Assembly (NCBI GenBank): GCA_012960055.1
Contig: DUCA01000008.1
Location: 1 to 8,764 of the forward strand
Length of the DNA: 8,764 nucleotides
Reading direction: 5' to 3'
Source of the DNA: Cycloclasticus sp.
Lineage (GTDB): Bacteria; Pseudomonadota; Gammaproteobacteria; Methylococcales; Cycloclasticaceae
Part shown: one piece after another, positions 1 to 6,045 of the stretch
Numbering within the stretch: the first letter of the stretch is position 1
How the letters are laid out: each line of letters opens with the position of its first letter
Notes under the pieces: generated by a model
What the model saw: only the letters and a program-made list of their open reading frames with translations
Database searches by the model: none
What the model was told of the DNA's origin: nothing
Translations under genes and position numbers: made by a program

Positions 1-657
1 GAACATACCAATAATGAAGGTGCCTACCACCACATACGGCCGTTTTTCAGATAATTTATCCGGTGTTGTCACGCCTGTTTTAACCATTAAAAAGGTAGCA
101 ATCGGTATTTGGAAAGCTAGACCAAAAGCAAAAAATAGCGTGAGGACGAAATCTAAATATTTGGTGATATCGGTCATGACCGCTACGCCTTCAGGTGCAG
201 TCGCGGTAATAAATTGAAAAATAAGCGGCAAAACGACGTAATACGCAAATGTAACACCAAGATAAAACAACAAAGTACCAATGCTGACCAGTGGAACGGT
301 AATTTGTTGTTCACGGTCGTATAAGCCCGGGGAAACAAATAACCAAACCTGATAAAAGATCCAAGGAATGGTAATAAACAGCGATAGCATCAAGGTTAAC
401 TTGAAGGGCGTTAAAAAAGGCGAAATAACTTCAATGGCCACCATACTGGTGCCTTCTGGCATGTGTATTAACAGTGGTTGCGCGAAGAAAGCATAAATAT
501 CATTAGCAAAAGGCAATAACGGAAGCAGAACAACAACTATGCCGAGTAAGGCGTGAATTAAACGGGTGCGTAATTCAACAAGGTGCGTAACAAATGTCGC
601 ACCTTCCAGATGTTCAGTTTGAATGACGTCTGCGTCATCAGTCGGTTCAGCGGGCAT
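1..657 (-). CDS. tatC: Sec-independent translocase TatC, 3' end cut by the window edge
   Basis: TatC is the multispanning inner-membrane receptor of the twin-arginine translocase, which exports folded proteins carrying RR signal peptides. The visible part is 219 codons read leftward from the ATG at 655-657; the usual length is about 250, so roughly the last 30 residues are outside. Seen directly: the cytoplasmic N-terminal segment THLVELRTRL, the first-loop segment SPGLYDRE containing the conserved Glu that corresponds to E. coli Glu103, the periplasmic TAPEGV segment, and KRPYVVVGTFIIGM near the cut. Several long hydrophobic stretches fit the six-helix fold. It starts 38 bases after the tatA stop and is surely cotranscribed with it. 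No tatB separates them, which is unusual for a gammaproteobacterium. The family call is near certain. Confidence 0.97.
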   Translation of the reverse strand, partial: MPAEPTDDADVIQTEHLEGATFVTHLVELRTRLIHALLGIVVVLLPLLPFANDIYAFFAQPLLIHMPEGTSMVAIEVISPFLTPFKLTLMLSLFITIPWIFYQVWLFVSPGLYDREQQITVPLVSIGTLLFYLGVTFAYYVVLPLIFQFITATAPEGVAVMTDITKYLDFVLTLFFAFGLAFQIPIATFLMVKTGVTTPDKLSEKRPYVVVGTFIIGMF

Positions 658-695
658 AATATCTCAGCAAGTTATAAGCAGGGTAAAGGCCAGAG

Positions 696-911
696 CTAGT
701 CTTTTTTATCAGAGCTATCAGAATCATCTTGTACCGATTTTTGATCGTCCGATTCTTTTTCTGTGTTTTTTTCGCCATCTTTCATCGCGCCTTTAAAACC
801 TTTAATTGCGCCACCCAGATCGCCGCCTAAGTTTTTTAGTCGCTTAGTACCGAAGAGTAACAAAACGATGACCAAAATAATAACGAGTTGCCAAATACCA
901 ATGCCAGCCAT
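696..911 (-). CDS. tatA: Twin-arginine translocase pore subunit TatA
   Basis: A 71-residue TatA, the single-span protein that oligomerises around TatC to let folded substrates cross. It has a short periplasmic N-terminus with IGIWQL, one transmembrane helix (about residues 7-21, VIILVIVLLLFG), the hinge FGTKRL, an amphipathic helix (LKNLGGDLGGAIKGFKGAMKD) and a highly charged, Ser/Asp-rich tail ending DSSDKKD. The FGTKRL hinge and the GGAIKGFKGAMKD helix mark it as TatA rather than TatB, whose hinge is normally LGPxRLP. A moderate ribosome site (AAAGG) lies about 9 bases upstream, and a good sigma70-like promoter ends about 34 bases before the ATG. It is first in a tatA-tatC pair. With no tatB in view it may do both TatA and TatB jobs, or tatB may be elsewhere in the genome. 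Confidence 0.95.
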   Translation of the reverse strand: MAGIGIWQLVIILVIVLLLFGTKRLKNLGGDLGGAIKGFKGAMKDGEKNTEKESDDQKSVQDDSDSSDKKD

Positions 912-944
912 ATACGTGCCTTTTAAGTTGTGAAATTTTCAGTG

Positions 945-972
945 GTTATATTCTATATATAAATGTTGTTAA
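945..972 (-). promoter_or_regulatory. Predicted sigma70-type promoter for tatA-tatC
   Basis: Read on the minus strand: TTAACA (967-972, five of six matches to the -35 consensus), a 16-base spacer, then TATAAC (945-950, five of six matches to the -10 consensus). Transcription would begin near 938, giving a leader of about 27 bases before the tatA ATG. This fits the short distance and the very AT-rich spacer. It is a motif match only. Confidence 0.45.
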
Positions 973-1018
973 CTTATAGGGCAGATGCACATTAATCTTG
1001 TCCTATATCACCGCTGTG

Positions 1019-1044
1019 GTGACGTGTATAAGTAGTCACGTTAC
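1019..1044. repeat. Inverted repeat GTGACGTG-N10-CACGTTAC, possible operator
   Basis: The arms at 1019-1026 and 1037-1044 are complementary over eight positions with one G-T mismatch, spaced by ten bases. A smaller perfect dyad, TCACC-GCTGT-GGTGA (1008-1022), overlaps its left side, and another ACGTG occurs at 1053-1057. The group lies about 110 bases upstream of tatA and upstream of its predicted promoter, which suits a regulator site. No known regulator is assigned. Confidence 0.3.
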
Positions 1045-1202
1045 GGTGCTTTACGTGTTGATCTGCAACCCCCGTGTATCTGACTGGTTACACTAACGCT
1101 AATGCCAGCAGAAAGATTGATATTGTTGGCAGAAAAGACAGTTCAAGTTCAACTTGGGCAAGCCATAATCGGTACGGTGTGAGAGCGGCATCTTTAAAGA
1201 TT

Positions 1203-1553
1203 TTACTTAAGAACCTTTCTTACCTCATCGTATTTAGCCGTGATGGCATATACGTTGTTGTACCCCATTTCTAATAGTCTACCGGCGGCTAAGGATGCAC
1301 GACCTCCGCCACCGCAGTGAGTGAGGATAATAATGTCTTCATTAGGGCAATGCCCTTGTATTTTCATTTCTAATAAACCGCGTGGAATATTGACTGAACA
1401 AGTCAATTTTGATTCATGCGCTTCAGCCGGCTCGCGTACGTCAATAACGATAATGTTGTCATTGTTTTCTAATAGGTTTTTGGCTTGCTGAGGATCAATG
1501 CAATTAATGTGCTTTTGCGCCTCGGCTATAAATTCACTGGCGGGTTTTATCAT
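1203..1553 (-). CDS. Single-domain rhodanese-like sulfurtransferase
   Basis: A 116-residue cytoplasmic protein consisting of one rhodanese domain. Such proteins move sulfane sulfur through a cysteine persulfide; the acceptor here is unknown. Visible motifs are IVIDVREPAE (about residues 35-44), the NIPRGLLE segment (about 55-62) and the active-site loop THCGGGGRAS with catalytic Cys80 and Arg85 (C-x4-R), followed by AAGRLLEMGYNNVYAI. The start was chosen at the ATG 1551-1553 because an AGGAAA ribosome site lies six bases upstream. An in-frame start 13 codons earlier would add a sequence unlike the family. The C-terminus (ITAKYDEVRKVLK) lacks the usual GG-W ending of rhodaneses. It is divergent from the PhyH gene across about 108 bases. 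A possible -10 (TATAAA, minus strand) lies at 1576-1581. Confidence 0.9.
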   Translation of the reverse strand: MIKPASEFIAEAQKHINCIDPQQAKNLLENNDNIIVIDVREPAEAHESKLTCSVNIPRGLLEMKIQGHCPNEDIIILTHCGGGGRASLAAGRLLEMGYNNVYAITAKYDEVRKVLK

Positions 1554-1603
1554 GTCGGTTTCCTGTTTGCTTCGCTTTATACCCAAGGGCATTAGTTTCC
1601 TGA

Positions 1604-1627
1604 AGCGGATTAAAAAGCATATCCGCT
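1604..1627. promoter_or_regulatory. Palindrome AGCGGAT-N10-ATCCGCT, possible operator between divergent genes
   Basis: A perfect 7-base inverted repeat (1604-1610 and 1621-1627) with a ten-base AT-rich spacer sits between the divergent rhodanese and PhyH genes. Its right arm falls where the -35 of the predicted plus-strand promoter would lie, so a bound protein could block or activate that promoter. The regulator is unknown and no regulator gene is in the window. Confidence 0.4.
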
Positions 1628-1646
1628 ATGTCAGCGGCATAACGCT

Positions 1647-1652
1647 TATAAT
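1647..1652 (+). promoter_or_regulatory. Consensus -10 box (TATAAT) for the PhyH-family gene
   Basis: A perfect TATAAT lies only nine bases before the ATG at 1662. A start point about seven bases downstream would give a transcript with just two or three leader bases, effectively leaderless. This agrees with the absence of any Shine-Dalgarno sequence before that ATG. The -35 region (about 1624-1629, CGCTAT) does not match consensus, which suggests an activator. Confidence 0.4.
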
Positions 1653-1661
1653 AATCCCATT

Positions 1662-2453
1662 ATGAAGGCTAAATCAATCACCGCAGAAAACACGCTCAAC
1701 GACATTCAGTATCAGCAATTTATGCGTGATGGCTTTGTGAAGGTATCCGGTCTTGTATCGCGCGAGCTGTGTAAGCGCATGGTGGATGTTGTTGAAGCGT
1801 CCATTGAACCGGCGCTCGGCCCGTTGGAATATGAGGCCGAAGTGCATTACCCTGGCGCGCCAAGCAATAGACGCTGTGACGGTGGTGATACACCTCGGCG
1901 ATTGTTGCACGCGTACGCGCGCGATGACGTGTTTCGTGATTGGGCCTGTACGCCTACGGTGGTGAAAAGGGTAAAGCAGTTAATCGGCGTGAGTGATGTG
2001 CTGTTAACGCAAAACCACCATAATTGTATTATGACCAAGTTGCCCGTGTTCAGCAGCCAAACTGATTGGCACCAGGATATTCGTTATTGGAGTTTCGATA
2101 GCCCAGAATTGGTGAATGTTTGGTTGGCCCTAGGCAATGAGAACGTAGAAAACGGCGGCATGAAATTGATTCCCGGTTCGCACACAATGGAGTTTGAGCG
2201 TGGACGCTTAGACGCTAATTTATTCCTGCGACAAGACTTGCCAGAAAATAAGGCCTTGTTACAAACGGCAGTTGATGTGGAGTTAGAGGCGGGTGATGTG
2301 TTGTTTTTCCACTGTCGAACATTCCACGCAGCGGGAGCAAATAAAACAGATAGAGCTAAATATTCGCTCGTGTTTAGCTATCACGCGGCAGATAATTTGC
2401 CGATACCTGATACACGCTCCGCTCGTTTAGATAGCGTGAGCGTGGAGCAATAA
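1662..2453 (+). CDS. Phytanoyl-CoA dioxygenase (PhyH) family Fe(II)/2-oxoglutarate oxygenase
   Basis: A 263-residue cytoplasmic protein with a complete PhyH-type double-stranded beta-helix. The iron ligands are recognisable as His137-x-Asp139 (in TDWHQDIRYW) and distal His222 (in TFHAAGAN), with Arg231 placed to bind the 2-oxoglutarate carboxylate. The segment GGMKLIPGSH (about 165-174) is typical of the family. The N-terminal part (ITAENTLNDIQYQQFMRDGFVKVSGL) is the usual family opening and supports the first ATG although it has no ribosome site. The substrate cannot be told: the family includes hydroxylases of acyl-CoAs, amino acids, ectoine and many other small molecules. It is the only plus-strand gene, divergent from the rhodanese and convergent with the catabolic operon with one base between stop codons, so a shared function with either is unproven. 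Confidence 0.88.
   Translation: MKAKSITAENTLNDIQYQQFMRDGFVKVSGLVSRELCKRMVDVVEASIEPALGPLEYEAEVHYPGAPSNRRCDGGDTPRRLLHAYARDDVFRDWACTPTVVKRVKQLIGVSDVLLTQNHHNCIMTKLPVFSSQTDWHQDIRYWSFDSPELVNVWLALGNENVENGGMKLIPGSHTMEFERGRLDANLFLRQDLPENKALLQTAVDVELEAGDVLFFHCRTFHAAGANKTDRAKYSLVFSYHAADNLPIPDTRSARLDSVSVEQ
2413..2444. repeat. Hairpin-forming inverted repeat at the convergent gene ends
   Basis: CACGCTC-CGCT (2413-2423) pairs with AGCG-T-GAGCGTG (2433-2444). This makes an 11-bp GC-rich stem with one bulged base and a nine-base loop, inside the last codons of the PhyH gene. No T tract follows on either strand, so it is not a classic intrinsic terminator. With the two stop codons one base apart, it may still limit read-through or protect 3' ends. 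Confidence 0.35.
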
Positions 2454-2454
2454 A

Positions 2455-3888
2455 CTAACCAAAATTCTGCAGCGGGTCCAAGGCTTTTTTGACACGTTGG
2501 TTCAGTGTTTTTAGCCCTGTGTGGCGGGTTCCATCAACGCTATCTTGAATATCCGCATCGGCAAAACTAACCGCATAACCTTGCACAGTGAACTGTTGAA
2601 TAAGTTCGTTGGCAAGTTGTTTGGCGCTGGCGAATTTATCGGCGCTTTGCTTGGGGTAGCTGATGTTGATTTGTGAAAACAGGGTTCGCCAGGTTAACGC
2701 AAGTTGATTAATTAGTTTAAGGTCGCCCGCGTTGCTTTCGCTGATAATCGATTGCATGGCTAACGCATCTTTACCTTCTATTGGGCTGGCGAAATGTAAA
2801 TTAATGGATGCGTGGCTGTCTAAATCGGCACTGCGTTTATTGAATTGCCCCAGCATCGCTTTTTCGCGTTGTGCCCAGATAGGGTGGTTTGCAGTGTCGT
2901 CAATGAGTAAGAATTTAGCACCGGCAATTTGCCCCAGTGAGCCTTCAACAGCTCCCCAAACGACATCAACATTACCGGCAATGCCATACAGTGCGCCATA
3001 GATATTCCATGTGCCAAGTTGGTGCTTTTCTGCTGTGTTGTTATCGAATGTTGAGCTAAGTCCACCGTCAATAAATTGCATCACTTCGGATTCTGCAGAG
3101 GCAATAACAACGGTATTCGGTACCAGCATGTTTATTTTAAGCGAACGCAAAATTTCCACCGCTTGTTCCAGTGCTGAATCGTTCGGTAGCTGCAACATAA
3201 AGGGTTTGTATGCGGGTGGTTTGGGCATCAGCCAAAGGCCAATTTTAGTCACAATGCCCATATTTGACTGGGTGAATAAGCCGTCCATATACGGGCCGTA
3301 GCCATATTTGAACAGCTGCCACGTGTTACTTTTTGGCATCGCGCCCATGCCCGTTCGCACCAAACTGCCATCAGCCAACATGACTTCCATGCCACATTGC
3401 ATCATCAACTGGTCGCCGTAGGGCGTGTAGCCAAAATTGCGGTTACAAATGCTGCCTAAGACAGACTGTTGCGCATTTTTTTCGTAATCGACGACAAAAG
3501 GAATGTTGTTGTCTTCCAGGTGTTTATTGAGTTGGCCGTAGCTAACGCCGGGTTCGATCAAGGCGTAGGCATCTTTTTGATTAATATCAAGAATGCTGTT
3601 CATCTTTTGCAGGTCGATAACAACAATGTCGCCTTTGCTTGGGATTGCAGCCGTACCAATTTCGCCTGGGCTTAACAAATTAAACAGTGAAAACGCTTGT
3701 TCTGCTGAAAAAACCAACAACGCTTTTAACTCATCAAGGTTCGCTGGGCTAGCAACGGCAACAACGTCACGCTCGGCGTTATTAATCCGGCTGGCTAGAA
3801 ATTGGTAATCAGGGTTATTGCTGCCTTTAACCGGCACAATGCTGGCTGGGGTTAAAAGGTTTGTTAAGTTTTGTATGATGTTTTCCAC
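2455..3888 (-). CDS. Degenerate VAO/PCMH-family FAD-binding paralogue, probable non-catalytic subunit
   Basis: A 477-residue relative of the flavoprotein at 6042-7610. The middle is well preserved: FGYTPYGDQLMMQCGMEVMLADGSLVRTG (about 152-180), KYGYGPYMDGLFTQSN (about 194-209) and the WLMPKPP segment match PCMH flavoproteins closely. Key sites are lost. The pyrophosphate loop TGKN..YGG is replaced by LSPGEIGTAA, putting Ile77 where VAO has phenolate-binding Tyr108. The C-terminal YR pair (VAO Tyr503-Arg504) reads Ser441-Phe442, the HH motif is gone, and the chain ends before the usual PGKMGIWP tail. His365 may or may not match the FAD-linking His, as the alignment needs a one-residue gap. The start is a GTG with no clear ribosome site, in frame with and four codons after the vdcD stop. 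It is last in the operon. It may be an inactive partner of the active flavoprotein, an enzyme with another substrate, or decaying. Confidence 0.85.
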   Translation of the reverse strand: MENIIQNLTNLLTPASIVPVKGSNNPDYQFLASRINNAERDVVAVASPANLDELKALLVFSAEQAFSLFNLLSPGEIGTAAIPSKGDIVVIDLQKMNSILDINQKDAYALIEPGVSYGQLNKHLEDNNIPFVVDYEKNAQQSVLGSICNRNFGYTPYGDQLMMQCGMEVMLADGSLVRTGMGAMPKSNTWQLFKYGYGPYMDGLFTQSNMGIVTKIGLWLMPKPPAYKPFMLQLPNDSALEQAVEILRSLKINMLVPNTVVIASAESEVMQFIDGGLSSTFDNNTAEKHQLGTWNIYGALYGIAGNVDVVWGAVEGSLGQIAGAKFLLIDDTANHPIWAQREKAMLGQFNKRSADLDSHASINLHFASPIEGKDALAMQSIISESNAGDLKLINQLALTWRTLFSQINISYPKQSADKFASAKQLANELIQQFTVQGYAVSFADADIQDSVDGTRHTGLKTLNQRVKKALDPLQNFG

Positions 3889-3897
3889 AATATAGAT

Positions 3898-4131
3898 CTA
3901 CTTGTATTGAGCCGGTGGCATGATGACGGGGTAAGGCTTTTCAGGGTCAACCCTAAAAAATTCTTCGCGTTTATCGTAATCGATGGTGGTGGCAGGTTCG
4001 CTGTCGCGCCATGTGAAGGCGCAGCTTTCACAATTAAAAATGGTCCAGACGAGTTCACCTTGGGCGTTAAGTCCTTTGTGTTCTACGCGTATTTTGTTTT
4101 CTTCGGCTTGGCAGCGTGGGCAGGTGCTCAT
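3898..4131 (-). CDS. vdcD: Non-oxidative hydroxyarylic acid decarboxylase small subunit (VdcD/BsdD type)
   Basis: A 77-residue protein of the small D subunit family that accompanies UbiD-type hydroxyarylic acid decarboxylases such as vanillate/4-hydroxybenzoate decarboxylase. Two cysteine pairs, Cys4-x2-Cys7 and Cys34-x2-Cys37, indicate a zinc ribbon. They are followed by the family features AFTWRDSEP and a C-terminal tail with FRVDPEKPYP. The subunit is needed for full activity in known systems, though its exact role is unclear. The ATG overlaps the vdcC stop as ATGA, and a strong GGAGG site at 4138-4142 stands six bases before it. The length matches the family (about 75-80). Its presence argues that the neighbouring UbiD protein acts on hydroxyarylic acids rather than on a ubiquinone precursor. 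Confidence 0.9.
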   Translation of the reverse strand: MSTCPRCQAEENKIRVEHKGLNAQGELVWTIFNCESCAFTWRDSEPATTIDYDKREEFFRVDPEKPYPVIMPPAQYK

Positions 4132-5609
4132 GATTGGCCTCCATTTTGTAGCATTTGAATAACCTTGGCTATAGCATCAATTTCTGGCCCAGCAGGCGGG
4201 GTAACAATTTTTGAATCGCTACCTAATTTATCGGGTGGCATAAAGCTGGTAGCATCAATGATTAAGCGGTGGCCTTTGCCAGCCACTTCAGCTGCAGGGT
4301 CAATAGGAATCATCGGCATGTTGGGGATGACAATCGTATCCTCTGCGCGTGTGCGTGTTGATAGCGCCCACATCACTTCATTGAGATCAAATGGATCTAC
4401 GTCATCGTCAACCATAATCAGATTTTTCAGGTACATGGTGCCGTGTGGTGTGCCCAAGGCTCGCATGGCGACTGATTTTGCAAAACCGGCAAAGCGATTT
4501 TTAACAGAAATAATACCGGTAAGACCGTGTTGGTAAAGTGCATTCACGGCAACGACTTCAGGAAAGTCTTTTATTAGCGCGGCATAAATAGGTGCGGATG
4601 TATTCAGACCAATCAAGGTGTCGTGTTCGGTCCAGCCTCTACCAATATAAATATTTTCGAAGATAGGGTCGTTACGGTGTGAAATGGCGGTTACTTTGAA
4701 ACGGGGTATTTTCCTTACGCCGCTGTAACTGCCTGGAAACTCACCAAATGGGCCTTCAAAACTGCGTACACCATTCATCAGTTCAGCTTCAATCACCATT
4801 TCAGAATCGGCAAGAATGTCCATACCGTTACCTGATTTGGTTAAGCGCATCGGGCTGCCCATCATTTGTGATGCGTAAGCAAACTCAGATTCGTCATAGC
4901 CAATAGGCGTGGCAGCAAACATACACATCGCCGGGTGGTTGCCCAACATGACTGAAATTTTTAACGGCACGCCTTCTTGTTCAGCGGCCATAATGTGCCG
5001 GCCCATATCGTGGGCAGGAACGCTCAATAATGTAAATTCACCGGGTGCTTGTACTTGGATGCGGTAGATACCAACATTTTGTTTGCCAAAGTTATCGGGG
5101 TCACGCGGGTCGCGGCTAACGACATTGGCTTTGCCGATATAAAAACCGCCGTCGTATTCATTGATGCGATAAAGCGGTAGCAAGTCGTATAAATTAAAGT
5201 TACTGGTTAGCCTGTTCTCATTAACGGGTGCTTTATCGGGCTCTATAAAATCAAGCAAAGGCTCATCTGCACCCCAACGAGAAATAATATCGTAGAACAA
5301 CTCTTTGATGGTGGTGCCTTTTGGGTGGCCTAATAACAAGGCAATATTGGTAAAGCTACCATGTACGCCCAAAACCATTTTTTTACCGGGGTAACCGGCG
5401 ATATTATCAAAAATAACGGCGGGGCCATTCATCGAATCTCTGCCTGCAGCGACAGCAACATTGCGAATATCAGGTTCAGGATACACTTCTTCGGACCAGT
5501 TAATGCACTGGCCATTTTCTTTTAGAAATTCAAGGAAGTCACGCAGACTACCAATGCGTCGAGCTACTTCTAGTGCTTTGTCAGACAAAGGAGGGTTCTT
5601 ATTACTCAT
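4128..5609 (-). CDS. vdcC: UbiD-family prenyl-FMN-dependent hydroxyarylic acid decarboxylase, large subunit (VdcC/BsdC type)
   Basis: A full-length 493-residue UbiD-family enzyme. These use prenylated FMN to decarboxylate, reversibly, aromatic acids in the cytoplasm. The catalytic set known from Fdc1 (Arg173, Glu277, Glu282) is recognisable as Arg183 in GIYRIQVQ and Glu285/Glu290 in SFEGPFGEFPG. VPAHDMGRHIMAA, the NPxFEN-like DPIFENIYIGRGWTEHD region and IPNMPMIPIDPAAE also fit the hydroxybenzoate/vanillate decarboxylase branch. The start at 5609 has an AGGAAA site upstream and overlaps the cytochrome gene by eight bases; the end overlaps vdcD by four. The association with VdcD and UbiX points to 4-hydroxybenzoate, vanillate or a related acid, giving phenol or guaiacol. 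The substrate is not determinable from sequence, and the reverse carboxylation cannot be excluded. Confidence 0.94.
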   Translation of the reverse strand: MSNKNPPLSDKALEVARRIGSLRDFLEFLKENGQCINWSEEVYPEPDIRNVAVAAGRDSMNGPAVIFDNIAGYPGKKMVLGVHGSFTNIALLLGHPKGTTIKELFYDIISRWGADEPLLDFIEPDKAPVNENRLTSNFNLYDLLPLYRINEYDGGFYIGKANVVSRDPRDPDNFGKQNVGIYRIQVQAPGEFTLLSVPAHDMGRHIMAAEQEGVPLKISVMLGNHPAMCMFAATPIGYDESEFAYASQMMGSPMRLTKSGNGMDILADSEMVIEAELMNGVRSFEGPFGEFPGSYSGVRKIPRFKVTAISHRNDPIFENIYIGRGWTEHDTLIGLNTSAPIYAALIKDFPEVVAVNALYQHGLTGIISVKNRFAGFAKSVAMRALGTPHGTMYLKNLIMVDDDVDPFDLNEVMWALSTRTRAEDTIVIPNMPMIPIDPAAEVAGKGHRLIIDATSFMPPDKLGSDSKIVTPPAGPEIDAIAKVIQMLQNGGQS

Positions 5610-6045
5610 GGCTCGTTTCCTGTTGGTTGTATGCTTTGCCTTGTTTAATCATGTACTGAGCAAGGTTTTCTAATTCTTCGTCACTAATATCCGTTGGACG
5701 AAATGGAGGCATTTCAAGTAAGCCATCACGCACAATATGGTGGATATAAGCGCTGGTTAAATCTGTACGTTGAACAAGCACAGACATTCCTTCGGGTCTT
5801 GCGAGTTCAAGTTTCATGGTGGCCGCATGGCCAAGCCCAGCTGCGTGGCAACCCGCGCAATGTAGTTCATATATAACCTTGCCTGAACGTACGGTACTGG
5901 TGCTTACCTTTTTAACGGGCGCTTTAGTTACAGGGGCTGCAACAGGTTTTTCAATATTTGCTGGCTTGTTAGGTTCACTTTGTTCGCAGCCCAACAAGCC
6001 CATTGTGCTAACCAATAGCCATGCGATCATAAGGTGCTTGTTCAT
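5602..6045 (-). CDS. Lipoprotein c-type cytochrome, electron acceptor subunit of the flavocytochrome (PchC/EhyA-like)
   Basis: A 147-residue monohaem cytochrome c. The start was set at the ATG 6043-6045, which overlaps the flavoprotein stop as ATGA and has a GAGGG site seven bases upstream; this removes nine spurious residues. The N-terminus is a lipoprotein signal with lipobox LLGC (Cys20). A Pro/Lys/Ala-rich tether of about 30 residues follows, then haem motif CAGCH (Cys63, Cys66, His67) and the likely sixth ligand Met112 in EMPPFRP, as in small class I cytochromes of PCMH type. Its immediate pairing with a VAO/PCMH flavoprotein gene indicates a flavocytochrome in which haem takes electrons from the reduced FAD. 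The residue after the lipid-bearing Cys is Glu, not Asp, so outer-membrane sorting is possible. A lipid-anchored partner differs from the soluble PchC of P. putida. Confidence 0.9.
   Translation of the reverse strand: MNKHLMIAWLLVSTMGLLGCEQSEPNKPANIEKPVAAPVTKAPVKKVSTSTVRSGKVIYELHCAGCHAAGLGHAATMKLELARPEGMSVLVQRTDLTSAYIHHIVRDGLLEMPPFRPTDISDEELENLAQYMIKQGKAYNQQETSHE

Larger units (their letters stand above)
912..1202. other. Intergenic stretch between tatA and the rhodanese gene
   Basis: These 291 bases hold no convincing gene. Seen in it are the tatA promoter, a group of overlapping dyads at 1008-1057, an inverted pair TGCCAGCA / TGTTGGCA (1103-1110 and 1124-1131, one G-T wobble, 13-base loop) without a T tract, and an odd-centred palindrome CAAGTT-C-AACTTG (1144-1156). 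No tRNA-like or classic terminator structure was recognised after the rhodanese stop. The hisI/hisE genes that precede tatA in some gammaproteobacteria are absent. Confidence 0.5.

Noticed and set aside
1102..1131. Inverted pair TGCCAGCA / TGTTGGCA as a terminator for the rhodanese gene
   Set aside because: The loop is long, one pair is a wobble, and no T tract follows on the minus strand.
1099..1191. Minus-strand frame of 30 codons with four cysteines, downstream of the rhodanese gene
   Set aside because: It is short, has no ribosome site, and contains no recognised motif; chance is the simplest explanation.
1074..1274. Plus-strand open frame of 66 codons
   Set aside because: It starts with GTG without a ribosome site, overlaps the 3' end of the rhodanese gene on the opposite strand, and shows no family-like motif.
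4128..5609. Housekeeping UbiD of ubiquinone synthesis
   Set aside because: The adjacent VdcD-type subunit and the catabolic operon fit a hydroxyarylic acid decarboxylase better.
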